This document shows positions 1 through 8,959 of a stretch of 64,000 bases of DNA, piece by piece. The position numbers and the translations under genes were made by a program. The notes below the pieces were generated by a model. That model ran no database searches and was not told the DNA's origin. It worked only from the letters and a program-made list of their open reading frames with translations. Source of the DNA: Acinetobacter baretiae (GTDB taxonomy: Bacteria > Pseudomonadota > Gammaproteobacteria > Pseudomonadales > Moraxellaceae); contig NZ_VTDM01000009.1 in assembly GCF_015627105.1 (NCBI RefSeq), forward strand, positions 124,001-188,000, in the 5' to 3' direction. Each line of letters starts with the position of its first letter. Position 1 is the first letter of the stretch.

Positions 1-410
1 TGAATATCTTTTTCAGCTAAAATCTGAAAACCACCATAAGGGGTAATATAGGTATAACTGCCCCCTGCCATAACAGAAGCGTGTCTTTTGTCGAGTCGGC
101 TGAGTGTGTCTGAAGGCTTAAATTCGGTGCTGTTGTAGTAAAGATTGAGTTTAAGTTGGTGTTTTGGTGTATGCAAAGCATATAGTCCAATTTCATTGCC
201 ATCGACATAGACATAATTTGAATCAAAAAATACACTTGGAAAAACAGTTGTAGGAAAGTTATTGTTTTTATAGGCTTGTATGTCAATAGCCCCTGCAACC
301 CCTACTTGTAAAGTAGTTGGTGTGTTTGCATAAGCATATGGGGTCGTGGTCAAAGCCATGGCAACAGCAGTACTCATGGTGTATTTGAAACATTTTACGT
401 AATCTAGCAT
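1..410 (-). CDS. MipA/OmpV family outer-membrane protein (5' part only)
   Basis: The N-terminal 136 codons of a minus-strand gene that runs off the left edge. The product starts with a signal peptide (MLDYVKCFKYTMSTAVAMAL, cleavage probably after AYA near residue 28). It continues with VFPSVFFDSNYVYVDGNEIG, then RLDKRHASVMAGGSYTYITPYGGFQ, the pattern of the MipA/OmpV family of outer-membrane beta-barrels. Family members are associated with murein-synthesis scaffolding or with osmotic and antibiotic responses; the specific role here is unknown. The ATG at 410 is the first in frame after a stop codon, but no good ribosome binding site precedes it; an internal ATG at codon 12 is an alternative. 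Family assignment is confident, function is not. Confidence 0.8.
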   Translation of the reverse strand, partial: MLDYVKCFKYTMSTAVAMALTTTPYAYANTPTTLQVGVAGAIDIQAYKNNNFPTTVFPSVFFDSNYVYVDGNEIGLYALHTPKHQLKLNLYYNSTEFKPSDTLSRLDKRHASVMAGGSYTYITPYGGFQILAEKDI

Positions 411-535
411 ATAGGTGTGTTGACCATGTTTTTAGCACATACTTCTAGTTATATATAAATTTAATATGTCATTATTAGGACAATCTTAAAAAAAATAAAT
501 ATTTAATCGTTTTTTGAGTAAGTTAGCTGTAATTT

Positions 536-580
536 TATACCATGATCAATACGATAGGTATAGTCATGGTATATTTTTTG
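536..580. terminator. Hairpin between hslO and the MipA/OmpV gene
   Basis: A 10-bp inverted repeat (TATACCATGA at 536-545 with TCATGGTATA at 564-573) lies just downstream of the hslO stop. A T-run follows on the plus strand only, so for hslO on the minus strand the uridine tail is poor. It may act in either direction or be a processing hairpin. Confidence 0.4.
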
Positions 581-586
581 ATTTAT

Positions 587-1459
587 TTAGCTGAGGTGGC
601 GACCAAACAAAGCCAATGCTTCTTCGGCATTAAAGGTATACTTTGCATTACAAAATTGACAATCCATTTCAATGGGATTTTGTATGCTTAAAGTCTCTTT
701 TACAGCATCTTCTCCAATGTGTAATAGCGCATTTTCACACTTTTGTTGTGAACAGGTACATGAAAATTCAAGTTGTTCTACATCAGGTAAGCGCACCTCT
801 TCTTCATTATATAAACGATATAGAATCTCTTGTGCATCGAGTTGTTTGAGTTCATCTGCCTTGAGTGTGTTGGTCAACATGATGAGGCGTGGCCACAAAT
901 CATCATCAATATGTTGTTTTTCTTCTTCGGTGCGTGGAAGCAGTTGAATGAGTAAGCCGCCAGATGCTTGAGCATCACTTGCTAGCACTAGATGGGTTGG
1001 AATTTGTGCCGATAAAGCATAATACTGCATGAGACAGCCTGCCAATGTAGGTTGGTCAAGTGCAATAATACCTTGATAGCGCTCTCCAAACTCAGGGTCA
1101 ATATTAATGAATAAAATAGGCTGCTGTAGCGTGGAAAATACAGTGCTACTGTCGGTGGCGTGTTCAAAGCGTGAATCTGCTTCAAACTCTGCAAGTGCTC
1201 TGAGTTGTCCTAAGTGATTGCATTCAGCCATTGCCCATTTGAATGATCCTTGGGCTTGTATTTGCAAGCTAATATTGCCTTTTATTTTTAATGTACTTGC
1301 CAATAATGCAGTTGCACTTAGCATTTCACCTAAGAGTACCTCAATGGCTTGTGGGTAATCACGTTGCTTTAAAATCGTGTGTAATGTGTTTGTGAGTTGC
1401 ACTACTTCACCACGAACAGGGCAATTTTCAATATAAAAGCGTTGACGTAAGTTTGACAT
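587..1459 (-). CDS. hslO: Redox-regulated chaperonin Hsp33
   Basis: Hsp33, a cytosolic holdase that is switched on by oxidation and binds unfolding proteins under oxidative and heat stress. The 290-residue product has the expected length. The redox switch is visible at the C-terminus as a CxC pair (C234, C236) and a CxxC pair (C267, C270), which bind zinc in the reduced state. The start is placed at the ATG at 1459 (MSNLRQRFYIENCPVRGEVV) because TGGAG lies six to seven bases upstream; an in-frame ATG at 1480 lacks this. It follows the antiporter gene in the same direction with a gap of about 50 bases. No regulatory site is evident. Confidence 0.96.
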   Translation of the reverse strand: MSNLRQRFYIENCPVRGEVVQLTNTLHTILKQRDYPQAIEVLLGEMLSATALLASTLKIKGNISLQIQAQGSFKWAMAECNHLGQLRALAEFEADSRFEHATDSSTVFSTLQQPILFINIDPEFGERYQGIIALDQPTLAGCLMQYYALSAQIPTHLVLASDAQASGGLLIQLLPRTEEEKQHIDDDLWPRLIMLTNTLKADELKQLDAQEILYRLYNEEEVRLPDVEQLEFSCTCSQQKCENALLHIGEDAVKETLSIQNPIEMDCQFCNAKYTFNAEEALALFGRHLS

Positions 1460-1512
1460 GTTTTTCTCCAATCTAAGCAATAAATGGTGGCATTGTCTTA
1501 AAAGACAAGAGG

Positions 1513-3342
1513 CTATTGATCCTTTCTTGACAGGTTAGAAGGATCTGTGTGTTCACATTTTGTGGTGGGTTCTTTTTGTTGAACTTCGGCATCTCGTTCA
1601 AATAAATGTTCTAATTCTGCTAAAGCGTTGCGGTGAGTTTCAAATATTTTTTGTTCATCTTGATAAATGCTTTGCTGTTCGTTGAGTAAGGATTCATCAT
1701 ACTCTTTAAATAGCTCAATATGCTGATAAGCTTCTGTTTCATCTACACCGAGTTCACGTAAGGTTTTATATGCCATTCCTAATGCAGATAAATATGTTTC
1801 ACGCCAAATATGTACTACGCCAATTTCTTTGAGTAAGTGAACATGGTGGCGATCTCTAGCACGCACTAAGAGTTTAATGTGGGGGTAATGCAAACAAATG
1901 TGGCGTGCTGTACGAAGTGAGTCTTCCACATGATCGATTGCAAGCACAAAAACTTTGACATGCTCAATCCCTGCAGCGCGTAATAAGTGGGGCTGAGTGG
2001 CATCGCCATAATATAAAGTGCCCCCATATTGGCGTACAAAATGAATTTGTTGCAAGCTTGAATCAATGGCAGTAAATGGAATGTGCTGTAAGCGAGCAAT
2101 ACGTGCCACAATTTGTCCAACACGGCCAAAACCTGCAATAATCATGGGTGCGTGTTGTGATGGAATATCATCAAATGCTGTGGTGGAGGATTTGTCTAAA
2201 CGTGGAACAATATGGCGTGAAACTAGCCAAAATAAAATGGGTGTGAGTACCATAGACAGAGTGACAATGAGTGTAACTGGTTGTGCAATTGCATTTGAAA
2301 TAATGTCTTGACTATGAGCTACACTTAAAACAACAAATGCAAACTCTCCACCTTGAGCAAGACATGTGCCGAGTAAAAGACTGTTTTTCCAATTGTGCTG
2401 ATAATAACGTGCAATCAGTAACATGATGATCGCTTTAATGATGAGTAAAGCCATTGCACCCCCAATAATGAGTAAGGGCTGGCTAAAAAGAACAGACAGT
2501 TCGGTGGTCATGCCTACGGTCATAAAAAATAACCCGAGCAATAACCCTTTAAAGGGTGCAATATTTGATTCTAATTCATGGCGAAATTCTGAATCAGCCA
2601 ATAATACGCCTGTCAAAAATGCACCCAAAGTGGTGCTAATGCCTAAAAGATCCATCAGTAATACGGTAGACAATACAATGAATAATGCAACGGCTGTTAA
2701 TAGTTCACTTGCGCCACTGCGCGCAACGAAACGAAAAAAGGGTCGCATGACAAAGCGACTAAATAAAAATAGCCCACTAAATACAGCAATAATGGCGGCA
2801 AAATAAGCAATACCATGATGTGTATTTGATGTTCCTACCAATAATGGAATGATTGCAAGTAATGGAATAGCAGCAATATCTTGGAACAGTAAAACCGAAA
2901 ACGCATTTTGCCCATAACTGGTGTTTAATTGTTGTTTTTCATTGAGCAGTTGTAATACAAATGCGGTAGACGATAATGCCAAAGCAAAACCAATACAAAA
3001 ACTGGCGGCTATGCTTTGTTGAAAGACAAGCCAAATCAAAAGCATAAGCACAGTACCTGTGATAATGACTTGTAAACTACCCATCACAAAAATGGCTTGT
3101 CTTAGCTTCCATAAACGTTGTGGTCTTAGTTCTAAACCAATTAAAAACATCAAAAAAATAACGCCAAAATCTCCAAGCTGCATCACAGCAGAAGCATCGT
3201 GTGCAATATTGAGTATACTTGGCCCTAAAACAATACCTGTAATGAGATAGCCTAGTACTGTAGAAATTCCAAAATGTTTTGCACAGGGCACAATTAATAA
3301 ACTGGCTGCAAGAAAGAGTGTAATTTGGAGAAGTAATGACAT
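1513..3342 (-). CDS. CPA2-family cation:proton antiporter, Kef type, with TrkA-N domain
   Basis: Inner-membrane monovalent cation/proton antiporter of the CPA2 family, resembling KefB/KefC. About twelve hydrophobic segments fill the first ~380 residues, including the signatures FGVIFLMFLIGLELRPQ and FALALSSTAFVLQLL. A cytosolic RCK/TrkA-N Rossmann domain follows, with MIIAGFGRVGQIVARIA as nucleotide-binding loop. The last ~60 residues are charged and probably coiled coil. The family exchanges K+ or Na+ for H+, often under glutathione or NAD(H) control; the substrate cannot be read here and no KefF/KefG partner is adjacent. The start is uncertain: ATG at 3342 (MSLLLQITLFL) fits family N-termini, while ATG at 3363 would add seven residues. 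Neither has a strong ribosome binding site. Confidence 0.9.
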   Translation of the reverse strand: MSLLLQITLFLAASLLIVPCAKHFGISTVLGYLITGIVLGPSILNIAHDASAVMQLGDFGVIFLMFLIGLELRPQRLWKLRQAIFVMGSLQVIITGTVLMLLIWLVFQQSIAASFCIGFALALSSTAFVLQLLNEKQQLNTSYGQNAFSVLLFQDIAAIPLLAIIPLLVGTSNTHHGIAYFAAIIAVFSGLFLFSRFVMRPFFRFVARSGASELLTAVALFIVLSTVLLMDLLGISTTLGAFLTGVLLADSEFRHELESNIAPFKGLLLGLFFMTVGMTTELSVLFSQPLLIIGGAMALLIIKAIIMLLIARYYQHNWKNSLLLGTCLAQGGEFAFVVLSVAHSQDIISNAIAQPVTLIVTLSMVLTPILFWLVSRHIVPRLDKSSTTAFDDIPSQHAPMIIAGFGRVGQIVARIARLQHIPFTAIDSSLQQIHFVRQYGGTLYYGDATQPHLLRAAGIEHVKVFVLAIDHVEDSLRTARHICLHYPHIKLLVRARDRHHVHLLKEIGVVHIWRETYLSALGMAYKTLRELGVDETEAYQHIELFKEYDESLLNEQQSIYQDEQKIFETHRNALAELEHLFERDAEVQQKEPTTKCEHTDPSNLSRKDQ

Positions 3343-3500
3343 GAGATTGCCTGTATAGGACATGCAAAGGTGGAGTCACATTATTTTAAGAGCAAATCAA
3401 GCCACAAGATAGTCGAAGTTGTTTGTGGTTTAAAATCGTGTTTACAAAATGTCTATGTAAACGATGCTGTTTTACTCATAGAGTAATTGTAGGATTAAAT

Positions 3501-3529
3501 TTGACAGTATTATTAGAATTTACTAATAT
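3501..3529 (+). promoter_or_regulatory. Sigma-70 type promoter of the arsR operon
   Basis: A consensus -35 box TTGACA (3501-3506) is followed after exactly 17 bp by TAATAT (3524-3529), a 4/6 match to the -10 consensus. Transcription would start near 3536, about 25 bases before the arsR start codon. The operators at 3512-3543 cover the spacer, the -10 box and the start region. Confidence 0.7.
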
Positions 3530-3543
3530 TAGATTTATCTAAT
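3512..3543. promoter_or_regulatory. Two abutting 16-bp palindromic operators for the ArsR regulator
   Basis: Two copies of ATTAG-N6-CTAAT lie end to end at 3512-3527 and 3528-3543. In the second copy the arms extend to seven bases (ATTAGAT/ATCTAAT). They overlap the -10 element of the promoter, which fits repression by occlusion. AT-rich inverted repeats are typical ArsR/SmtB operators. Binding by the adjacent regulator is inferred from position. Confidence 0.7.
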
Positions 3544-3559
3544 AAAATGAAATGATGAT

Positions 3560-3862
3560 ATGGCGAATCTAGACGAAATGTTTCAAGATGCGGTTAAAGC
3601 AACCAATTTCTTAAAAATGATTAGTAATCCACAACGTCTATTAATGATCTGTGCAGTGATGAAAAAGCCTGGTTTAACCAATGGTGAAATCAGTACTGAA
3701 TGCGGATTGAGTATTTCTGCCACATCGCAACATCTTACAAAAATGTGTATGGAGGGAATACTGTACAAAGAAAAAGACGCTCAAATGAGTAGATACTACG
3801 TTAAAGAAAAAACAACAGAAGAAATCGTTTGGTCACTAAAAAGAGCATTTTCAAATGAATAA
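3560..3862 (+). CDS. ArsR/SmtB-family transcriptional regulator
   Basis: A 100-residue winged-helix repressor of the ArsR family. The helix-turn-helix is visible around residues 38-66 (LTNGEISTECGLSISATSQHL), preceded by the family pattern FLKMISNPQRLLMI. It has three cysteines (C31, C48, C63) but neither the ELCVC metal site of ArsR nor an obvious C-terminal cysteine partner as in BigR/SqrR, so the signal it senses is unknown. It is the first gene of a three-gene operon in which the coding regions overlap (8 bases into the next gene), and two palindromes sit on its promoter, so autorepression is likely. Two of three arginine codons are AGA, unlike the neighbouring housekeeping genes. Confidence 0.88.
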   Translation: MANLDEMFQDAVKATNFLKMISNPQRLLMICAVMKKPGLTNGEISTECGLSISATSQHLTKMCMEGILYKEKDAQMSRYYVKEKTTEEIVWSLKRAFSNE

Positions 3863-4253
3863 CATCAATATATCGGGTTTAGTTCAAACGGCTAAAAATA
3901 TTGTAAGTACCGAAAGCATTGGTTTGTGTATTTGTTTACTGAACCAAGCAGGACAAAAAGTGTTTTTTATTAGCTTGGGTCAAATTAAACCATGCAGTAT
4001 AAAAATGAGTGAAATGAAAGCATTCACGTCTTATCAATTTACTCACGATAATGATGAAATATATCAATTACTCAAAAGTTTAGGCGATACACCACTTATT
4101 TCAGAACAATATTGTTTTATACCAGGAGGAAAATATATTCCAAATCTATTTGGACATGATGCATTTTTAGGAGTTTCTTCAACTGACCCAAGTCAAGATG
4201 CAAAAATAGCAGATGAACTTGTAAATTATTTATATCTAGGAGATAAAAAATGA
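3855..4253 (+). CDS. GlcG/HbpS-like (DUF336-type) small protein
   Basis: A 132-residue cytosolic protein with no signal peptide or membrane segment. The C-terminal pattern GGKYIPNLFGHDAFLGVSSTDPSQDAKIADELVNYL and the earlier KMSEMKAFTSYQF resemble the GlcG/HbpS fold (formerly DUF336), in which a GGxPI loop and a G-x-SG-x3-QD segment are characteristic. Members bind haem or are encoded beside oxidoreductases; the role here is not known. It overlaps arsR by 8 bases and its stop overlaps the next start (ATGA at 4250-4253), so translation is probably coupled. The family call rests on motif resemblance only. Confidence 0.6.
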   Translation: MNNINISGLVQTAKNIVSTESIGLCICLLNQAGQKVFFISLGQIKPCSIKMSEMKAFTSYQFTHDNDEIYQLLKSLGDTPLISEQYCFIPGGKYIPNLFGHDAFLGVSSTDPSQDAKIADELVNYLYLGDKK

Positions 4254-5014
4254 AAAAAGTATTAGTGACAGGTGCAGGAAGTGGTTTTGGTCAACTTTAT
4301 AGTATTGAGCTTGCAAAGCGAGGCTATGAGGTGTACGCAGGCGTTGAAATTACCAGTCAAATTACACAGCTTAGAAATATTTTAAAGGCACAAAATTTAA
4401 CTGCACATGTGTTTAAATTGGATATTTGTAGTGAGATTGATCAAACTTACGCAAGTCATTTAGATATTGATATCTTAGTCAACAATGCAGGTATTGGTGA
4501 AGGTGGTTCACTTGCCGATATGCCAAGTGAAGTGTTAAGAAAACAATTCGAAGTCAATTTTTTTTCAACCATTACATTAACACAGAAAATATTAAAAAAT
4601 TTGGTGAAAAAAGGACAAGGTAGAGTCGTATTTATCTCTTCTATTGGTGGTGTTGTATCTTTAGAAAAATATGGCGCTTACTGTGCATCTAAACACGCTT
4701 TAGAAGCAGCAGCACAAGCTTTAAATCAAGAAGTTTCACCTTTAGGCGTAAGTTTTGCGACCATCAACCCAGGGCCGTACTTAACAGGATTTAATGATAG
4801 AATGACTGAAGCGTCCAATGCATGGTATGACGCCAATAACGCAGTCGTAAATCATGACAATCCAACATTTGGTCAAGATCAGTATCCACAAGAACAAGAT
4901 ATTGAAAAAATGGTGGATGTGATTGTAGATCCAACATCAAAATTTAGAAATATGTTTCCATTAGAAATTAATCAGCCATTTAAAGATATGCAAGCGAGTG
5001 TTTGGGACGCTTAA
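4250..5014 (+). CDS. Short-chain dehydrogenase/reductase (SDR)
   Basis: A 254-residue classical SDR, an NAD(P)-dependent oxidoreductase. The coenzyme loop TGAGSGFG is at residues 7-14, NNAG at 78-81, the catalytic serine around S130/S131, and the catalytic YxxxK at Y144-K148 (YCASK). The substrate is unknown. It is the last gene of the arsR operon and overlaps the GlcG-like gene by four bases. Five of its six arginine codons are AGA, whereas nearby conserved genes use mainly CGT/CGC, suggesting acquisition from a different genome. A strong terminator follows. Confidence 0.92.
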   Translation: MKKVLVTGAGSGFGQLYSIELAKRGYEVYAGVEITSQITQLRNILKAQNLTAHVFKLDICSEIDQTYASHLDIDILVNNAGIGEGGSLADMPSEVLRKQFEVNFFSTITLTQKILKNLVKKGQGRVVFISSIGGVVSLEKYGAYCASKHALEAAAQALNQEVSPLGVSFATINPGPYLTGFNDRMTEASNAWYDANNAVVNHDNPTFGQDQYPQEQDIEKMVDVIVDPTSKFRNMFPLEINQPFKDMQASVWDA

Positions 5015-5020
5015 ACATCA

Positions 5021-5055
5021 ATAGAGCTTAACAATGACGTTAAGCTCTATTTTTT
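5021..5055 (+). terminator. Rho-independent terminator of the arsR-SDR operon
   Basis: A perfect 12-bp stem (ATAGAGCTTAAC with GTTAAGCTCTAT, loop AATGAC) followed by six T. It lies between the convergent SDR and priA genes. Confidence 0.9.
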
Positions 5056-5116
5056 CATATATCGCAGATGTATTGCCACATTGATAAAGACAATACACGT
5101 TAGAGTAGATACTGAA

Positions 5117-7330
5117 TTACCCCAATTCTTGAGGGTCGATATCTATTGATAAGCGAATATGAGAAGGGGTGATAGCACGAACTTGTTGCCACCAATGACT
5201 GACATAGTAATGTAATTGGGCTCTGTTTTCAGACAGCAATAGCATGTGTGCATGGTATTTACCTGCTTTTCGTTGCATTGGGGCGGGTATTGGCCCCCAA
5301 ATATCAATACTTTGTTGTGCAGATGTTGTTAGGGTTTCGGCACATTGGGTTAAAAATGCTAAATGATCTTTTTCATTTTTTGCATCACTACGAATTAACA
5401 CACTATAACGATAAGGCGGAAGACAAGCACTTTCTCTTTCTTTTAAAGTTTGCTGTGCAAAAGTGCGGTAATCATGTTCAAGTAACGTATGTAGGATTGG
5501 ATGATCTGGCCGAAGTGTTTGTAAAATAACCTCGCCGTGCACGTTTCCACGCCCTGCTCGTCCAGAGACTTGGGTAATGAGTTGTGCTGTACGTTCAGGT
5601 GCACGAAAATCGACACTCAGTAAACCTGCATCGACATCTAAAATTGCGACTAAACTCACATGAGGGAAATGATGCCCCTTAGCGAGCATTTGTGTTCCTA
5701 ATAAAATGAGTGGTTTTTCTGTATGAATTTGAGCATATATTTTTTCTAAACTGCCTACATGACGGGTACTGTCTTTATCAACTCTAAGTACATCATAGGT
5801 TGGAAAGAGTTCTTTTAACCCTTCTTCAATTTTTACCGTACCTAAACCAATGGGTTTAAGTGTTGTATGTTGACAGGCAGGGCAATGTTTAGGCAACGTC
5901 TGTATCAAGCCACAATGATGACAGTGCAAATGGGTGTAAGGCTGTGTGTGTAAGGTAAAATGAGCATCGCATTGTGGACAATTGGCCTGCCATGCACATG
6001 ACTCACACATGAGTACGGGTGCATAGCCACGTCGATTTAAAAAAACCAATACTTGCTGATTTTTTTGTAAGGTTGCTTTAATTTTTTCAATCAACATTAC
6101 ACTTAAACCATGCTGTTTAGGGGCAATTTTTAAGTCAAGAATATGCATTTTAGGCAAACTTGCATGACCCGCTCTTTGATTGAGTATCAGGTGTGTTAAC
6201 TTACCGTGTTTGGCTAAAGCAAAGCTATCAATACTGGGGGTGGCAGATCCTAAAATCACGGGGCATTGTGCTAAATATCCTCGATATAAAGCAACGTCCC
6301 TTGCATGGTAGCGAAATCCCTCTTGTTGTTTAAAAGAAAGATCATGTTCTTCATCTAAAATAATTAACCCTAAATCAGGTATAGGTACATAAATTGCAGA
6401 ACGTGTTCCTAAAATGATACCCGCTTGGCCTGTTTGTGCTTGTTGCCATGCCTGTAGACGTTTTGTTTCATTGAGCCCTGAATGTAATAGTGCAATTGGG
6501 CAATCAAATCGAGCACTGAATCTAGCAATCGTTTGTGGGGTAAGTCCTATTTCAGGAACTAAAACCAGTACTTGTTTATTTTGTTTTAATATTTGCCACA
6601 TGATTTGCAAATAAATTTCTGTTTTCCCACTACCTGTAATTCCATCGAGTAAATAACCGTGATATTGCGTGAGTAAGGGCAAAATTTGATTGAGTACATG
6701 TTGCTGTTCTGTATTCGCGATGAGCTCGTTTTCTGCTAAATTCACGGGGTGGCGACTAAAATCAATAGGTACGTCTTGTTTTGTAATGAGTTGTTTTTTT
6801 TCTAATGTTTTGAGGGTGGCTGTACTGATCCCTTGTTGGTTTAATTGGTTTTCGAGTACATGGCCTTGGTGCGTTTGTAAATATTCATATGCTACTTTTT
6901 GTTTGCTTGAGCGTTTGAGCTGTTGATCAAGGTCATGTGGTGTAGGGTTGAGTTGCCATTCGGGCGTTACAACATCATAACGATGACCTTGTCTTAATTT
7001 GGCAGGGAAAGCGCTTTGTATCACCTCACCTAAAGGGTACATATAATATTGTGCTGACCAAATGAGTAATTTTAAAATGTGTTGGTCAAGTAATGGTTTT
7101 TGATCGAGAATATCTGTAATTTTTTTGAGTTTAAATTGTGTGGAAAGCTCGGTGTCTAGGGCAATTTTTTCAATCACAATAGCCACACATATTTGACGTC
7201 CAAAAGGAACAGAAACTCGCATACCTATTTTAAGATCTGCATATTGTTGCGCAGAGACTTCGTAATCAAAGCAATCGTGAATGGGTACAGGTACGGCAAC
7301 ACGAATACGATAGGGAAGAAGATGATTCAT
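5117..7330 (-). CDS. priA: Primosomal protein N', replication restart helicase PriA
   Basis: PriA, the 3'-5' DNA helicase that recognises stalled or collapsed forks and reloads the replisome. The 737-residue product has the family architecture: N-terminal DNA-binding region, superfamily 2 helicase core with Walker A GITGSGKT (230-237) and DEEH (326-329), and a zinc region around 440-485 with four Cys pairs (CESC, CPQC, CHHC, CPAC). Helicase motif VI appears as TQVSGRAGRG. It is transcribed alone; a hairpin separates it from lnt upstream. No strong ribosome binding site precedes the ATG at 7330. Confidence 0.97.
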   Translation of the reverse strand: MNHLLPYRIRVAVPVPIHDCFDYEVSAQQYADLKIGMRVSVPFGRQICVAIVIEKIALDTELSTQFKLKKITDILDQKPLLDQHILKLLIWSAQYYMYPLGEVIQSAFPAKLRQGHRYDVVTPEWQLNPTPHDLDQQLKRSSKQKVAYEYLQTHQGHVLENQLNQQGISTATLKTLEKKQLITKQDVPIDFSRHPVNLAENELIANTEQQHVLNQILPLLTQYHGYLLDGITGSGKTEIYLQIMWQILKQNKQVLVLVPEIGLTPQTIARFSARFDCPIALLHSGLNETKRLQAWQQAQTGQAGIILGTRSAIYVPIPDLGLIILDEEHDLSFKQQEGFRYHARDVALYRGYLAQCPVILGSATPSIDSFALAKHGKLTHLILNQRAGHASLPKMHILDLKIAPKQHGLSVMLIEKIKATLQKNQQVLVFLNRRGYAPVLMCESCAWQANCPQCDAHFTLHTQPYTHLHCHHCGLIQTLPKHCPACQHTTLKPIGLGTVKIEEGLKELFPTYDVLRVDKDSTRHVGSLEKIYAQIHTEKPLILLGTQMLAKGHHFPHVSLVAILDVDAGLLSVDFRAPERTAQLITQVSGRAGRGNVHGEVILQTLRPDHPILHTLLEHDYRTFAQQTLKERESACLPPYRYSVLIRSDAKNEKDHLAFLTQCAETLTTSAQQSIDIWGPIPAPMQRKAGKYHAHMLLLSENRAQLHYYVSHWWQQVRAITPSHIRLSIDIDPQELG

Positions 7331-7373
7331 GTTTCATTCAACTAGAAGTATATTTTATGTACATTTTAGTCCC

Positions 7374-7411
7374 TCATGGCGTAAATATGTCATATACGAT
7401 TTACGCCATGA
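7374..7411. terminator. Hairpin between lnt and priA
   Basis: A 13-bp perfect stem (TCATGGCGTAAAT / ATTTACGCCATGA, 12-base loop) immediately downstream of the lnt stop. It lacks a T-run on the minus strand, so it may be an attenuating or RNA-stabilising hairpin. Confidence 0.5.
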
Positions 7412-7420
7412 AGGAGGATA

Positions 7421-8959
7421 TTAACGTCTTGATTTAAAAGAAACATCTATACTACGTGGGCGATAATACCAACCTAATACTAATAAAATGACTGAAAATA
7501 GCAAAATCGGGGAGTCACCAAGGCGACTATACATGGTTTGCCCTGTAAAAGCGGGTACGTCGTGGCGTAAAACCAATGCTTTATCTTGCGGTGCTTGCGC
7601 AACAATTTGGCCGTGTTCATTGATAAATGCGGTTACTCCCGTATTGGTTGCTCGCATAAACCAGCGTCCATTTTCTTTGGCACGCATTTGTACCATTTGT
7701 AAATGTTGCCATGGGCCTGCTGTCCCTGTAAACCATGCATCGTTAGAAATGGTGGTCATATAGTCACTACCGATGGCATTTAATCGGGTGAGGTTAGGGT
7801 AAGCAACCTCATAACAAATGGCTACACCAAGAGCGTGGTGCTTTATTGTTAAATGTGGTTGAGGGGCTTGTCCTGCAGACATTCCACCACCACTTGGATC
7901 ATTTTGAAGTGCAGGAAGTACCCATTTAAGAAGTCCTGCCATTGGAATATATTCACCAAATGGGACTAAACGTTGCTTTTTATATAAGCCTGAAGCATTT
8001 TGACCCGAAAGCATGAGTGCATTATAAAGTAATAGTTGTTGCGCCTGTTCCGATGCTTTTACATCGTAATACAACATGCCAACACCCCATGCAGAACCTG
8101 TTTGTCGCGCATGTTCAGTGACTTGATCAATAAAGGGTTGTACTGAGGTTTGTAACATGGGAATAGAAGATTCAGGCCAAAGTACTAAATCTCGCCCCCA
8201 TTCAGATGCACTTAATGCGCTATAAATATCGAGTGTTTTGTATTGATAGGCTTCTTGCCATTTTAGATCTTGAGGAATGTTTCCTTGTATTAAAGATACA
8301 GAGAGGGGTTGATCTGCTTTAGGTGTAACAAAACTGATTAAACTTGCTCCCCATGCGCCGAGCAGTACGATTAATATTGGGATGAGCCAAAAAAAACGCT
8401 TTTTAAAGAGTTCTACGCATGCTGTTGCAATAAAAACAGCAACAAATGACACACCAAACACCCCTAAAAGAGGCGCATACGCATCAAGATAGGCTTGAGT
8501 AAATGCATAGCCGACAAATAGCCATGGAAACCCTGTAAAGAGCCATGTTTTTAGCCATTCAAACAAAATCCAAATGGGAGTAAATGTCAGCGGTGTTTCG
8601 GGGAAAAATCGTTTATAAACCCAACTAGATACTGCGCTAAATAGACCCATTACGAGAGCAAGTAGGCCAATAAGTAAAACGGAAACAGGGGAGCTTGTAT
8701 CGCCGTATTCATGGATAGAGGTATATAACCAAAACGCACCAACAAACCACAAACCTATGCCATAACACCAGCCTAAAATAAAAGCTTGAGGTGCGCTACG
8801 TTCATTTAAACACGCATATAAACATGCAGGCGAGAGAAGGGCTAGCCACCAATAACCATAAGGCGCAAGTGCAAAGCTAAATAGCCCTCCTGCCATGAGT
8901 GTAATGAAAGATAATAAGGCAAGTGGGCATTTTTTTAGATGAAAGCCATTTAGACTCAT
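7421..8959 (-). CDS. lnt: Apolipoprotein N-acyltransferase
   Basis: Lnt adds the third acyl chain to the N-terminal cysteine of lipoproteins in the inner membrane, a prerequisite for Lol transport. The 512-residue product has six or so N-terminal membrane segments, then a nitrilase-like domain, then a C-terminal anchor. The catalytic triad is visible: E263 in LVLWPESS, K328 in YKKQRLVPFGE, C382 in VAICYE. Its ATG overlaps the corC stop (shared ATGA-type junction at 8956-8959), indicating coupled translation, the arrangement seen in many Proteobacteria. Confidence 0.97.
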   Translation of the reverse strand: MSLNGFHLKKCPLALLSFITLMAGGLFSFALAPYGYWWLALLSPACLYACLNERSAPQAFILGWCYGIGLWFVGAFWLYTSIHEYGDTSSPVSVLLIGLLALVMGLFSAVSSWVYKRFFPETPLTFTPIWILFEWLKTWLFTGFPWLFVGYAFTQAYLDAYAPLLGVFGVSFVAVFIATACVELFKKRFFWLIPILIVLLGAWGASLISFVTPKADQPLSVSLIQGNIPQDLKWQEAYQYKTLDIYSALSASEWGRDLVLWPESSIPMLQTSVQPFIDQVTEHARQTGSAWGVGMLYYDVKASEQAQQLLLYNALMLSGQNASGLYKKQRLVPFGEYIPMAGLLKWVLPALQNDPSGGGMSAGQAPQPHLTIKHHALGVAICYEVAYPNLTRLNAIGSDYMTTISNDAWFTGTAGPWQHLQMVQMRAKENGRWFMRATNTGVTAFINEHGQIVAQAPQDKALVLRHDVPAFTGQTMYSRLGDSPILLFSVILLVLGWYYRPRSIDVSFKSRR

